DNA of 64,000 nucleotides. Source: Siminovitchia terrae (GTDB lineage: Bacteria; Bacillota; Bacilli; Bacillales; Bacillaceae_C). Both the position numbers and the translations under genes were made by a program. Shown piece after piece: positions 26,545 to 36,222 of this stretch. Under the pieces are notes generated by a model that had not been told where the DNA came from, ran no database searches, and saw only the letters and a program-made list of their open reading frames with translations. Numbering within the stretch: the stretch's first letter is position 1; each line of letters begins with the position of its first letter. The DNA lies in assembly GCF_003605405.2 (NCBI RefSeq), contig NZ_QYTW02000020.1, positions 34,750 to 98,749 on the forward strand. Reading direction: 5' to 3'.

Positions 26545-26727
26545 TTGAAGTTATCGATTCAGGAAAAATTGGAGGATAAGGGGATCACCGTTAAAGAAGG
26601 ACATCTTCCCCTGCTCCAGACACGCTGGGATGCTATTCAGGATTTGAAGAAGAAAATTGACAGTGCGAACCTTGATGATGCAGACATAAGTCTTCGCAAC
26701 ACTCCCGGAGGTGACCACATTGAGTAA
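26545..26727 (+). CDS. Small AtzG/GatC-like accessory protein of the amidase
   Basis: 60 residues, MKLSIQEKLEDKGITVKEG.. with a helical middle and the tail DADISLRNTPGGDHIE. TTG at 26545 with GGAGAGG upstream; the stop overlaps the amidase start by 8 nt, so the two are translationally coupled. Size and position match small partner proteins of amidase-signature enzymes (AtzG with AtzE; GatC with GatA). The homology is inferred from context and general shape, not from a firm motif, but an ORF this well placed between a sigma-54 promoter and the amidase is very likely real. Confidence 0.7.
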   Translation: MKLSIQEKLEDKGITVKEGHLPLLQTRWDAIQDLKKKIDSANLDDADISLRNTPGGDHIE

Positions 26728-28141
26728 AGAACTCGTAGCTAAATCAGTGGAAGAATTGGCGCCGCTCATTGAGAAGAGAGAAGTATCATCACTTGAATTG
26801 ACAAAAGCAGTACTTGACCATGCCGAGACCCTCAACGATACAGTCAATGCCTATGTCAGCTTTCGGCGCAATAAGGCGGAAAAAGAAGCGGAGCAGGCAG
26901 ACAAAGAGATCGCATCAGGCAATTATAAAGGAATGTATCACGGCATTCCAATGGCGATAAAAGATAACATCTATTTTAAAGATGAAGTGACAACCATGAG
27001 CTCCAAGATCCATGGAGAATTTGTTTCCGATTATGATGCTACGGTTATTTCAAAAATGAGGGAAGCCGGTATCGTTTTCACCGGAAAATTGAATATGCAC
27101 GAATATGCATGGGGAATCACAAATAACAGCCCCCATTTCGGCCCTGTTAGAAACCCTTGGAATCTCGAAAAAATTCCAGGTGGATCAAGCGGCGGTTCCG
27201 GTGCAGGAGTAGCAGCTGACATGACAGTCGCCACGCTTGGAACAGACACAGCGGGATCCATCCGTATCCCATCGTCGTCTTGCGGAATCGTCGGTCTCAA
27301 ACCAACATTTGGCCGGGTCAGTAAATACGGATGCTATCCCCTTGCTTGGTCGCTGGACCATATCGGTCCAATGACAAAGACTGTCAAAGATGCAGCTGGC
27401 CTGTTGGAAGTCATCGCAGGCTACGATCCGAATGACCCAACTTCCGCCAATGCACCAACGGAAAAATACTCTTCCAAATTGACTGGAGATGTAAAAGATC
27501 TCGTCATCGGAATCAACGAAGAGTACTACTTCAAAAATGTAGACGCGGGCGTTGAAAACTTGGTCCGACAAGCAATAAAAACGCTTGAAAGACAGGGGGC
27601 GAAAGTGGAGAAGGTTGAAATCCCTGCCCTGCAATATTCCGAATATGCAGAGCTTGTTACTTCCCTATCAGAAGCTTCGGCAATCCACCATCGGGATTTG
27701 CAAAAGCGGCCAGACGATTTCGGCGATGATATCCGCCTGCTCTTTGAGCTTGGGGAACTCTTCTCGTCTGTCGATTACTTGCAGGCACAGCAGCTTCGCC
27801 GTCAATTGAAGCAGGACTTCCACAAAGCTTTCGAAAAAGTGGATGTCCTGATGGCACCGACGCTACCGGTCATGCCGCCTGATATCGGGAGCGACTTCGC
27901 TGACCTGAACGGAAAGCAAGTCGATCTCATTGACAACTTCATCCGTTTTATGGGACCATGCAACCTCGCGGGACTTCCTGCCATGACGCTACCGTGCGGA
28001 TTGAAAGACGAAATGCCTGTCGGATTGCAGATCATCGGCCCGGCATTCCATGAAAGCACCGTTCTGAACACAGGCTATGCTTTCGAGCAGACCAACCCGT
28101 TAAAAGGAAGAAAACCCAAAATTGCCAGCCCGGTGAAATAA
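26720..28141 (+). CDS. Amidase-signature family amidohydrolase
   Basis: 473 residues from TTG 26720, which has a perfect GGAGGTGA 5 nt upstream. The Ser-cisSer-Lys triad is K81 (AIKDN), S156 (PGGSSGGSG) and S180 (GTDTAGSIR), with the same spacing as in GatA. GIPMAIKDNIYFKDEVTTMSSK and GLKPTFGRVSKYGCYPLAWSLDH are typical of small-molecule amidases that also resemble GatA. gatCB neighbours are absent and the divergent regulator carries an amide-binding-type sensor, so a catabolic amidase or amide/urea-derivative hydrolase is more likely than Glu-tRNA amidotransferase. Followed by a strong terminator. Confidence 0.92.
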   Translation: MSKELVAKSVEELAPLIEKREVSSLELTKAVLDHAETLNDTVNAYVSFRRNKAEKEAEQADKEIASGNYKGMYHGIPMAIKDNIYFKDEVTTMSSKIHGEFVSDYDATVISKMREAGIVFTGKLNMHEYAWGITNNSPHFGPVRNPWNLEKIPGGSSGGSGAGVAADMTVATLGTDTAGSIRIPSSSCGIVGLKPTFGRVSKYGCYPLAWSLDHIGPMTKTVKDAAGLLEVIAGYDPNDPTSANAPTEKYSSKLTGDVKDLVIGINEEYYFKNVDAGVENLVRQAIKTLERQGAKVEKVEIPALQYSEYAELVTSLSEASAIHHRDLQKRPDDFGDDIRLLFELGELFSSVDYLQAQQLRRQLKQDFHKAFEKVDVLMAPTLPVMPPDIGSDFADLNGKQVDLIDNFIRFMGPCNLAGLPAMTLPCGLKDEMPVGLQIIGPAFHESTVLNTGYAFEQTNPLKGRKPKIASPVK

Positions 28142-28162
28142 ACAGCTACACTTTTCAAAAGC

Positions 28163-28195
28163 AAGCACTTCAGAGGCGAATTCTGAAGTGCTTTT
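28163..28195 (+). terminator. Terminator of the amidase unit
   Basis: AAGCACTTCAGA, 7-nt loop, TCTGAAGTGCTT then TT. From 28196 to 28484 no gene is visible; this stretch should hold the promoter of the first ger operon (forespore-type -10 candidates exist but none is convincing). Confidence 0.88.
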
Positions 28196-28484
28196 CCATA
28201 TTGCTGTGTGAAGCAAATTCTGTTAGCCTTCCTCACTTAACAATATGTTCAAGATGAAACATTCCACCCCCGAGGTTCAGACACTCCTGCATATTCCATC
28301 TTCATTCGTGACATGCTAAATAACAGCATGATTTCCGGCTAAAAGTGCATTGTGTCATTAGTGACCGATTTCGAGATTTCGCATAATTCATTATCCCTAA
28401 ATGAGTCCTTTTCTTTTTTCACAGGATCGATCCACAACAATGTGCCATTACACACCTAAATCTCAATTCAAGGAGATGACACCT

Positions 28485-29843
28485 ATGCGCAAAAAAATCC
28501 CCATCATCTACACCCCATCCGAAACGATTGAATGGTTGAAGAATGAAATCAAAACCTTTGATTTTGTACATAAACCACTGGAGATCAACAATAAAAGGAT
28601 GATGCTTTTATATATTAAAACAGTCGCAGATGGGCAAAGGCTACAGGAAAGCCTCATCAAACCTTTCTTTGAGCTGCCTTCACTCGGAGAAGTAGAGGCT
28701 TATTTGTCTTCCCTGCCAAATCAGATTGAAATTGAATCAAAGGAGCAAATTTTGCTTGAGATTACAAAAGGCAGCGTTTTGATCCATATCAACGACTCAC
28801 TGCTCCTATTTGATTTTATTATGGTGAATAATGATAACGTCCTCGAAAGCAATATTGAACCTACGATTCAAGGGCCGCAATATGCTTTGAGCGAGGCCAT
28901 CATGACGAACTTAAATCTGATCAGACAACGCTACCATCAGCCTTCCCTCACCATCGAAATGCTCACGATTGGAAAAAAGACAAACCAATCACTTGCGCTG
29001 ATTTATGATCAGGACGATGTACATCAGTACGTGCTTGAACAAGTGAAACAAAGGATCAAGTCCCTTGACAGAGACATCATCCAATCAACATCGGAGCTGC
29101 TGTTCCTAATAAACAATAAGAGGTTTTCCTTATTCCCGAACATGATGATGACAGAAAGGACGGATCGCATCGTCTATAATATAGCAGGCGGAAAAGTCGT
29201 GCTGCTTCTGGACGGTGATTCAAACGCCATTATTGCCCCGGCTGTGTTTTTCGATTTCATGACTTCCATCGAAGACGGCTATCATACATACTGGGTGTCC
29301 AGGTTTGCCATCATGCTCAGATATATCGGTCTTTTCAATTGTCTGATTCTCCCGGGGTTATATGTTTCTGTCATCTCTTATACTCCGGATGTCTTCCGTT
29401 CGGAGCTGGCACTTTCGATTGCGGGAAGCCGAATTGGGGTCCCCTATCCTTCATATATTGAAGTCCTGTTCATGCTATTTGTGATGGAACTTCTGACAGA
29501 GGCGAGCATCCGTCTACCGAAAGCCGTGAGTGCAACAGCTACCACTGTGGGCGGTCTTATTCTGGGTACAGCGGCTACGGAGGCTGCCCTGACCTCCAAT
29601 GTCATGATCATAATTGTTTCAGCGGTGGCCATTTCCACCTTTGTCATTCCCATTAATGAGATGAGCCTGGCCATCAGGGTATTCAGATATGTCATCCTCT
29701 TTTTTTCCACCCTCTCGGGTCTGGCCGGCCTAATGCTAAGCTTCATCGGCTTTATTATGTATTTGACAAACAAAAGAAGCTTTGGTGAGCCTTATTTGAA
29801 ATTTTATTATAAAGGGCGAAAAGAAGAGATCAAGGGGAACTAA
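28485..29843 (+). CDS. Spore germinant receptor subunit A (GerA family), operon 1
   Basis: 452 residues from ATG 28485, preceded by AAGGAG with 9-nt spacing. The soluble N-terminal half contains the typical SLLLFDFIMVNN and GPQYALSEAIMTNLNLIRQRY (the conserved GPxxxFxExxxxNxxLIRxR type); the membrane half has FLINNKRFSLFPNMMMTERTD, IEDGYHTYWVSRFAIMLRYI and RIGVPYPSYIEVLFMLFVMELLTEASIRLP, ending RSFGEPYL. It acts in the spore inner membrane as the channel-forming subunit of a nutrient receptor. Length is at the short end of the family (usually 470-540). First of three tightly linked genes. Confidence 0.92.
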   Translation: MRKKIPIIYTPSETIEWLKNEIKTFDFVHKPLEINNKRMMLLYIKTVADGQRLQESLIKPFFELPSLGEVEAYLSSLPNQIEIESKEQILLEITKGSVLIHINDSLLLFDFIMVNNDNVLESNIEPTIQGPQYALSEAIMTNLNLIRQRYHQPSLTIEMLTIGKKTNQSLALIYDQDDVHQYVLEQVKQRIKSLDRDIIQSTSELLFLINNKRFSLFPNMMMTERTDRIVYNIAGGKVVLLLDGDSNAIIAPAVFFDFMTSIEDGYHTYWVSRFAIMLRYIGLFNCLILPGLYVSVISYTPDVFRSELALSIAGSRIGVPYPSYIEVLFMLFVMELLTEASIRLPKAVSATATTVGGLILGTAATEAALTSNVMIIIVSAVAISTFVIPINEMSLAIRVFRYVILFFSTLSGLAGLMLSFIGFIMYLTNKRSFGEPYLKFYYKGRKEEIKGN

Positions 29844-29845
29844 AC

Positions 29846-30943
29846 ATGAATCGTTTTGTGTACTACTTGATATTTGTCAACATGACCGCAAATATGATCT
29901 CTGCTGTTCCGAAAATTCTTTTGGACCATAGAATGGCTGGTACGATTGTTTCCATTCTTCTGTCTGTCATTTTCGGTTTAATTCTTTTTTACATAAACGG
30001 CAACTTTTTCAATCAATTTCCTGGCAAGGACTTCCCTGCTTTGCTGAAGGAATATGCTCCTTCCTGGATGTACTGGCCGTTTAATCTGTTGATTGCAAGC
30101 GTATGGTTTGCGGCCGGTCTCATGACATTGATCACCTACTCATTCATGCTTAAACGATTTTTGACACCAGACATGCCGATTACTTGGATTGCCTCCAGCT
30201 TTTTGATTGTGATTTCTTTCGGCATTTTGATGAATACAAAAAGCGTTTTATATACAGTGGAGAATGTCCTTATATTTTCATTGCCCCTTGTTCTTTTTCT
30301 CATATACAAATCCTTTTCAAGTGAACAATTCGAATGGGATTTTGTCAGGGAGGCCATCATGCATTTTAATCATCTTCCTAATTACAGCGCATTCTCGGCT
30401 GCCTCCTTCATATTTGCCGGCGTTTCAAACATGATCATTTTTAATCGAGCATTCACGCAAACAAAAACCCGTGTAACATGGAAACAAATGAGCATTATTG
30501 GGAGCATCGGGACGTTAGTACTGGCAGCACTTTACCTTTCCCCGATAGGTTTGAATGGGTTTGAAAAGATCGAGCATCTTGTTTATCCTGCTATCTCAAC
30601 AAGCGACACACTACGGATGAAATTCGGGATCATTGAGCGTGTACTATATCTGTTTCTGCCATTATTTTTAGCCATTTCTTTTTTGAACCTCCTAATACAT
30701 TGGCATGTAGCAATTGAGACATGCAAGAATATCATTTGGTTCAAAAAATTTGAATGGAAAAAAAACAATCTAACTCCCTATCTGTATCTCATAATATTTT
30801 GGATCATTACTTTAATATTGGTAAACGCTCTCTCGGAATACACCCTGCTTTTATATTCCAGGTACTTTTATAATCTGATACCGCCGCTCACTCTTCTTTT
30901 CTTTTTCAGCTTTTGGTTCATAAAAAGGAGGGCAAAATTATGA
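29846..30943 (+). CDS. Spore germinant receptor subunit B (GerB family, APC-type permease), operon 1
   Basis: 365 residues with ten predicted helices, the APC-superfamily fold expected for the germinant-binding subunit. AAGGGGA precedes ATG 29846, only 2 nt after the GerA stop. Sequence landmarks: MISAVPKILLDHRMAGTI at the N-terminus, where the substrate-binding helix break lies, and ISTSDTLRMKFGIIERVLYLF. The specific germinant cannot be read from sequence. Overlaps the GerC gene by 4 nt (ATGA). Confidence 0.9.
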   Translation: MNRFVYYLIFVNMTANMISAVPKILLDHRMAGTIVSILLSVIFGLILFYINGNFFNQFPGKDFPALLKEYAPSWMYWPFNLLIASVWFAAGLMTLITYSFMLKRFLTPDMPITWIASSFLIVISFGILMNTKSVLYTVENVLIFSLPLVLFLIYKSFSSEQFEWDFVREAIMHFNHLPNYSAFSAASFIFAGVSNMIIFNRAFTQTKTRVTWKQMSIIGSIGTLVLAALYLSPIGLNGFEKIEHLVYPAISTSDTLRMKFGIIERVLYLFLPLFLAISFLNLLIHWHVAIETCKNIIWFKKFEWKKNNLTPYLYLIIFWIITLILVNALSEYTLLLYSRYFYNLIPPLTLLFFFSFWFIKRRAKL

Positions 30944-32046
30944 AGCGGAAACCTTTTTTGAAAATACTTGCGGCATGCCTCATTTGTCTTTTATTGTCAA
31001 GCTGCGGCTTTAAAGATATCGATAAAAGAATTTTCGTACAGGCCATAGGAGTGGATCATTCCGGAAATGAAAAAAAGCCTTATAAAGTCACTTTAAAGCT
31101 GGCTGTTCCTTCCGGTTCACTAAAGGAAGCTGGTACCAAGTACACTTATTTAACAAGGGAAGACTCAACCCTGTCCGGCGCCATTCGCTTTTTGAAAACA
31201 CATGTGGATAAAGAGATTGATTTCGGCCATACAAGGGCACTTATTTTCGATGAGAAAATTTTAGCGAAGGACATGAGGGAAACATTAGATTTCTTCATAA
31301 GAAGAAGAGATATTCAGATGATCTCATGGGTGGCGGTCGGAGACCCTTCCGCCGAGGAGGTGTTGAAAGTCGAGCCTAAATCCGAAATGGCCGGATCAAC
31401 TGTCCTCACCAACCTTTTCTCAGGCAATGGTGTTGAAAGTGCCTATATAGCCTCAACCTTTCTTTTTGATGCAAGAAGAAAAATTGCTGAAAGCGGGATC
31501 GATCCCACTATTCCGATTATCAGAACAAATGAAGACCATTCAAAACTGATGGTCAATCATTCATATGTTTTTTCACCTCATCAAAAGCCTGTTCAGCTCA
31601 CCTCAATGCAGACGAAATTCTTCAGCTTGATGGCGAATCGCACAAATAAACTGGACATAGAAGTAAAAAACAAGGGAAAGAATTTCACCATGTCAGTGGA
31701 TACAGCAAAGGTCAAGTACAAGATCCTCACTTCGCCAAACGAGAATCCTGTCCTAAAAATGAATATTTTCGTTGGTGGTATTGTTGAAGAGTCATCCTTC
31801 GATATGACTCCAAACGAGTTGTCCACATACAGCAGCATTGCAGCCAAACATACAAAAAAAGAGACCTTGAAGGTTTTGAAATTTTTACAGAAGGAGAACT
31901 TGGACCCACTTGGCTTCGGCCTTCGTTATAAAGCAACGAGGATCCAAAACGGGAAAAGATATAAGGAGTGGCAGGGGATCTATCCGAATATGACTTTTGA
32001 TGTAACCGTTGATGCAAAGATTAGAAGTACTGGAACAGTTGAATAA
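30940..32046 (+). CDS. Spore germinant receptor lipoprotein subunit C (GerC family), operon 1
   Basis: 368 residues from ATG 30940, with GGAGG 7 nt upstream. Lipoprotein signal KILAACLICLLLSSCGF, then the three-domain GerC body: IDKRIFVQAIGVDHSGN, HTRALIFDEKILAKDMRETLDFFIRRRDIQMISW, EPKSEMAG, and the C-terminal FGLRYKATRIQNGKRYKEWQGIYPNM, all characteristic. It anchors on the outer face of the spore inner membrane and is required for receptor function. Last gene of gerA-gerB-gerC. Confidence 0.92.
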   Translation: MKRKPFLKILAACLICLLLSSCGFKDIDKRIFVQAIGVDHSGNEKKPYKVTLKLAVPSGSLKEAGTKYTYLTREDSTLSGAIRFLKTHVDKEIDFGHTRALIFDEKILAKDMRETLDFFIRRRDIQMISWVAVGDPSAEEVLKVEPKSEMAGSTVLTNLFSGNGVESAYIASTFLFDARRKIAESGIDPTIPIIRTNEDHSKLMVNHSYVFSPHQKPVQLTSMQTKFFSLMANRTNKLDIEVKNKGKNFTMSVDTAKVKYKILTSPNENPVLKMNIFVGGIVEESSFDMTPNELSTYSSIAAKHTKKETLKVLKFLQKENLDPLGFGLRYKATRIQNGKRYKEWQGIYPNMTFDVTVDAKIRSTGTVE

Positions 32047-32141
32047 GGACGTCCATCCAACCGCTTTCGAAATTTTCTATCATGTCTGAGCCTTCCGGCT
32101 ATATAATGTATGTAGATGATAAATGACAAGGAGTATGGGTG

Positions 32142-32849
32142 ATGAGTGAAGGAAAAATTTTGATTGTGGAAGATGAGCTTGCCATCCGCAAATTGATTGG
32201 CTTTAACCTTCAGCGCTCTAATTTCGAAGTAATTGAAACCGGTGAAGGGCAACATGCACTGAGTTTAATAAAAGAGCATGTCCCTTCGCTTATTTTATTG
32301 GACTTGACCCTGCCGGATATGGACGGGCTCGATCTTTGCGCACAGTTAACCGAGAATCATCCTGGGATTCCGATTATCATTGTGTCCGCTAGAGGCCAGG
32401 ATATGGAAAAAATCATGGGACTCGAACTGGGAGCAGACGATTATATTGTGAAGCCGTTCAACCCCCTTGAGCTGGTGGCAAGGATTCGCTCGGTCCTCAG
32501 AAGGCTCAGCAATCCCGCCAATCAGCCAGATCCAGACATCATCAGGACAGGTCCCTTCGTTATTGAACTCCGAACACAAAAAGTGTATAAATCCGGAAAC
32601 CAGATCAAATTGACCCACAAGGAATTTCAGATGATTAAGGTGTTTACAGAAAAACTGAACGAACCGGTTACGAGAGATGAACTTCTTGATGAAATTTGGG
32701 GACTGAACTATTTTGGCGATCCGAAAACAGTAGATGTACATATTCGCAGATTAAGAGAGAAAATTGAAGAGGATCCATCGAATCCTGATTATCTGAAAAC
32801 GATTTGGGGGTATGGTTATTCCTTTTTCCACGATGAGGTCGGCAAATGA
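32142..32849 (+). CDS. OmpR/PhoP-family response regulator
   Basis: 235 residues from ATG 32142 (AGGAG, spacing 8). Receiver: ILIVEDELAIRKLIGFNLQRSNFEV, phospho-Asp in ILLDLTLPDMDGLDL, Lys in DDYIVKPF. Winged helix: LTHKEFQMIKVF, GLNYFGDPKTVDVHIRRLREKIEEDP, IWGYGYSF. Resembles PhoP/WalR/ResD-like regulators. Overlaps the kinase gene by 4 nt. A TATAAT at 32102-32107 may be the -10. The lipoprotein gene with an IseA-like domain directly downstream of the pair suggests a role in cell-wall hydrolase control, though this is context only. Confidence 0.9.
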   Translation: MSEGKILIVEDELAIRKLIGFNLQRSNFEVIETGEGQHALSLIKEHVPSLILLDLTLPDMDGLDLCAQLTENHPGIPIIIVSARGQDMEKIMGLELGADDYIVKPFNPLELVARIRSVLRRLSNPANQPDPDIIRTGPFVIELRTQKVYKSGNQIKLTHKEFQMIKVFTEKLNEPVTRDELLDEIWGLNYFGDPKTVDVHIRRLREKIEEDPSNPDYLKTIWGYGYSFFHDEVGK

Positions 32850-34228
32850 AAAAAGGAATAAAAAAAAGACTTGTATGGAGTTATCTGCTCCTCATCATTT
32901 TTACCGTTGTCCTGTTCGAGACGATCATTTTATCGGCTCTGATGATGTATTACAAGGAAGGTGTAAAACAGACTCTTCGTGATCAGGGAGCCTTGTTTTC
33001 GTCTTTTAACGAACAGGAATTCATTGAAGGTAAACTGAAAAGTGAAGCAGGACAGATTTTGTCACAATACAATTTTCATGTGAGTGCACTGATCCAGCTT
33101 GTTGACGTGAAAGGGAATATAGTCGCAGAGTCACATAAAACCGAACTAAACAATATTTTTCAGGAAGACGATGTACAGCATGGGCTTGACGGCACGATTG
33201 CAACCTCAACTGGAAGGATAGAAGGGGAAAAAGTCATGTCATTGACCTATCCCCTAAAATCGGGCGGCGAAATGATAGGCGCCATCCGCTTTACGACCTC
33301 GCTTGCGCCTGTCAATGCCGTTTTTACCGAAAACGTACTGATTCTGCTGGCAATCGGTGGGATCGTTATTGTCCTTGCCGCTTTTATCAGCTTTTTCCTT
33401 GCAGGAACACTCATCAAGCCAATCAGTCAAATGACCACAGCTGCCGAACAAATAGCTTCAGGGAAATTTTCAACAAGAGTGCCGAAAGGCAAGGATGATG
33501 AACTGGGACGGCTGGCCGATACAATGAATTACATGGCGAGCCAGGTTCAGGAACATGAAAAATTGAAAAATGAATTCATCGCTTCAATCAGCCACGAGCT
33601 CCGCACACCGCTTACATCCGTCAAAGGCTGGGCCATCACCCTGCAGCCCATGGCAAAGGATAACCTATTTCGCGAAGGATTGGAAATCATCAAAGTTGAA
33701 AGTGAACGACTGTCTTGCCTTCTTGGCGATCTTCTGGACTTTTCCAGCCTTTCAAGCGGAAGACTTACCTTTGTCTTCGATCAGGTGAACCTCTCGGACG
33801 TCGTCTATCAAGTTGTTCAGCAACTGCAGCCTAGGGCTCAAAGACAAGGCGTTCAACTGACGACGAATGTAAAAGAGCCGGCTATCGAAATCAAAGCAGA
33901 TCAAAACAGACTGATCCAAGTATTTATCAATCTGCTAGACAATGCGCTGAAATTCACTCCTGCGGACGGAAGCATCACCGTATCCATTCAAAAGCTCGGA
34001 AACCAAGCAATCGTAAAAGTGGCAGACACCGGCATCGGCATTTCGGCCGACCAGGTGGATTTTATCAAGGACAAATTTGCCAAGGGTAAAACAAAAGGAT
34101 CAGGTACAGGGCTCGGGCTTGCAATTTGCGAAGAAATCGTTGAGAGGCACAGCGGTTCACTTCAATTGAAAAGTTCCCCGGGACAGGGAACCACTGCGGA
34201 AATCACCTTGCCTGTTACTGAAATGTAA
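32846..34228 (+). CDS. Membrane sensor histidine kinase with extracellular Cache-like domain and HAMP
   Basis: 460 residues. TM1 about 10-32, an extracellular sensor of ~130 residues (VSALIQLVDVKGNIVAESHK; EKVMSLTYPLKSGGEMIGAI, a single-Cache-like pattern), TM2 about 166-186, HAMP (LIKPISQMTTAAEQIASGKFSTRV), phospho-His in FIASISHELRTPLTSVKGWAI, N-box FINLLDNALKF, G-boxes GIGISADQVDFI and KGSGTGLGLAICEEIV. Partner of the upstream regulator. Layout is PhoR/WalK-like but without the cytoplasmic PAS domain. The ligand is unknown; a cell-wall or lipoprotein-related signal is inferred from the neighbour. Confidence 0.9.
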   Translation: MKKGIKKRLVWSYLLLIIFTVVLFETIILSALMMYYKEGVKQTLRDQGALFSSFNEQEFIEGKLKSEAGQILSQYNFHVSALIQLVDVKGNIVAESHKTELNNIFQEDDVQHGLDGTIATSTGRIEGEKVMSLTYPLKSGGEMIGAIRFTTSLAPVNAVFTENVLILLAIGGIVIVLAAFISFFLAGTLIKPISQMTTAAEQIASGKFSTRVPKGKDDELGRLADTMNYMASQVQEHEKLKNEFIASISHELRTPLTSVKGWAITLQPMAKDNLFREGLEIIKVESERLSCLLGDLLDFSSLSSGRLTFVFDQVNLSDVVYQVVQQLQPRAQRQGVQLTTNVKEPAIEIKADQNRLIQVFINLLDNALKFTPADGSITVSIQKLGNQAIVKVADTGIGISADQVDFIKDKFAKGKTKGSGTGLGLAICEEIVERHSGSLQLKSSPGQGTTAEITLPVTEM

Positions 34229-34282
34229 CCAATTTTCTTTGCCTAATCGGTAAAGTACTTGAAAAAAACATTGGGGGGCCCC

Positions 34283-35977
34283 ATGAAAAAACGCCTTGTT
34301 TCATATATTTTCCTAGCCGCAGCGTCTATGCTGGCGGCCGGATGTAATATTCTTCCTGAGCCCGGCAGCCTGATTCAAGTGCCAAAGCAGGCAGTTGCAG
34401 GAGCAGCTAATAGTGAAGACATCAATTCGATAGCAAAAAGATTCCTCCCGAAAGGAACCGTCTTGGCAACACCTAATTCTCCTGTTCAATCAAAGCCAGT
34501 TTTAACAGCTGACTTTGATCAAGACGGGCGAGAAGAAGCTGTTGTTTTTTATCAATCAAAAAACAACTCAGGCCCTGTTGGGATGTTTGTATTGAAGAAA
34601 GTCGGCGACAAATGGGAAAAGGTTTTTGCCAAAAAAGGCACGGGCTACGAAATCAGCTGGGCAAGCGCATCTGACGTGACGGGAGACGGAAAGAATGAAT
34701 TATTGGTCGGGTGGAAAATAGGAAGTTTCGCCGGCAGTACGCTTGAAATTTTCACATGGAGAAAAGACGGATTGGATCAAATGGCAAAGGTCAATTACCA
34801 TGAGTTAGACTTGGTTCAAATAGATAATGACCCGAAAGCGAGGCTGGCTGTATGGAAAAAGGACGGAAATGATATTTACGATGTCGATCTGCTGGAATGG
34901 AAAGGAAAAACACTGCAATCTGACAAGCACCATTACCCTTCCTATTTTCCCGAGGTGGTCAAATATTATCAACGAAGGACAGTTGCAGTCCCGGACGCCT
35001 CCTATTATTGGTACTATCTAGCTGAAGCATTGCTGAAGGCAAATCTCCCCGAACAAGCTCTTACCGCTGTAGACAAAGGCATGTCCTTTAACATGGTTGT
35101 CCCAAGCTATGACCAATTTACAGAGCTTCGTGATAAAATTGAACGCAAACTTGCACTGGCAGGCAATCAGGATCTCGTATTGGAGGTTCGCAATGCAGGA
35201 ATTACAATGGAAATTCCAAGAGAGATCGCGCCTTATATCACTTATGAAGAAAAAGCAATGGATATGGCCGGTTATGAGGTTTCCGTGTTCGTATCAGCCG
35301 CCTCAGGTAAGAAAATACTTTTTACCATTGAAATATATTCAAAGGATATACATGTACCGGAGAATGATTCAAAGCTTGAAAGAATTGCGGAGTCTGAACA
35401 ATTCATTTACTTTGCCAGGAAACCTGAAAGCAGTCCGAACGGAGGCGGCATTTACGAAAAAAGCCATGCCCTTGTGGATAAAATGATATCCAACGTGCGT
35501 CCCGGGTTCGTCTATCCGACTTTTACGAATTTGGAAAATGACTTAATTGTGCAACAGGTAAAAGAGGCGGCAGACAAATATGCCTACGTCACATCCGGAG
35601 GCAAAATGACTGAAGGAATCATTGAAACGTTCACGAAGAATGGGATGGAATACCGTTATATGGGACCGGAGCTCAACACGAAAGAAAAGCTTGTTGGATA
35701 TTTATCGGAATCCTACACCCCCGGAACGATCCGCTCATACATTCTTCGCGCAAGCTTGATTGAACAAGAGGGAAAATTGGCGCAACCTAACGTAGACGGC
35801 GGTTCACTTTTAAACTATGAAAATGCGGTTATCGTCCTAAGAAAAGACAACGGTATGGAAAAGGAATTCGATTTGAAAGTATCGCTTGGAAACAGCTTGT
35901 CGTTTGAATATGTCCACGTCGTTTTTTCCAAGACAAAGGATGGCTGGAGAATTTCATCGGATTTGGGGACTTTCTAA
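34283..35977 (+). CDS. Lipoprotein with integrin-like repeats and C-terminal IseA-like (DL-endopeptidase inhibitor) domain
   Basis: 564 residues from ATG 34283 (GGGGGG just upstream). Signal KKRLVSYIFLAAASMLAAGC with lipidated Cys21. Residues ~60-220 resemble FG-GAP/VCBS-type blades (LTADFDQDGREEAVVFY, ASDVTGDGKNELLVGW), the middle ~220-400 is unrecognised, and the last ~135 residues (KEAADKYAYVTSGGKMTEGI.., GMEYRYMGPELNTKEKLVGY, GKLAQPNVDGGSLLNYENAV, DGWRIS) look like IseA/YoeB, the secreted inhibitor of NlpC/P60 DL-endopeptidases. Fused membrane-anchored form, downstream of a two-component system and convergent with an NlpC/P60-like gene. IseA assignment is from motif memory. Confidence 0.7.
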   Translation: MKKRLVSYIFLAAASMLAAGCNILPEPGSLIQVPKQAVAGAANSEDINSIAKRFLPKGTVLATPNSPVQSKPVLTADFDQDGREEAVVFYQSKNNSGPVGMFVLKKVGDKWEKVFAKKGTGYEISWASASDVTGDGKNELLVGWKIGSFAGSTLEIFTWRKDGLDQMAKVNYHELDLVQIDNDPKARLAVWKKDGNDIYDVDLLEWKGKTLQSDKHHYPSYFPEVVKYYQRRTVAVPDASYYWYYLAEALLKANLPEQALTAVDKGMSFNMVVPSYDQFTELRDKIERKLALAGNQDLVLEVRNAGITMEIPREIAPYITYEEKAMDMAGYEVSVFVSAASGKKILFTIEIYSKDIHVPENDSKLERIAESEQFIYFARKPESSPNGGGIYEKSHALVDKMISNVRPGFVYPTFTNLENDLIVQQVKEAADKYAYVTSGGKMTEGIIETFTKNGMEYRYMGPELNTKEKLVGYLSESYTPGTIRSYILRASLIEQEGKLAQPNVDGGSLLNYENAVIVLRKDNGMEKEFDLKVSLGNSLSFEYVHVVFSKTKDGWRISSDLGTF

Positions 35978-36019
35978 TACGGAAGCGTTCCGGATCGGGA
36001 GAATCGTTCAGGTATAATC

Positions 36020-36053
36020 AAAAGGTGGAGAATCGTTTCCTCCACCTTTTTTT
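36020..36053 (+). terminator. Terminator after the IseA-like lipoprotein gene
   Basis: AAAGGTGGAG, 10-nt loop, CTCCACCTTT then TTTT. No canonical gene is visible between 36054 and 36222. Confidence 0.9.
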
Positions 36054-36222
36054 ATGTCTGACAACTTCTATTTGGATTTCCTTTGGGCCCTGCTATTCAA
36101 CCTTCTTCTTACCCTTGGAGCTTTCCGAATAAATAAATTCCGCTGATGATAGCTGCGATGGAAAACGCCAATATCCAGTAATTCGTTAATAATCCTCCAA
36201 TTTAATATTAATCATAGTTCGT

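Noticed and set aside
26720..28141. Amidase as GatA of Glu-tRNA(Gln) amidotransferase
   Set aside because: No gatB or gatC neighbour; instead a sigma-54 promoter and an amide-sensing regulator point to a catabolic enzyme.
36109..36189. Short reverse ORF NYWILAFSIAAIISGIYLFGKLQG after a GGAGG
   Set aside because: Hydrophobic and well placed but has no start codon in frame (TTA or ACG at the expected place); possibly a dead small gene.
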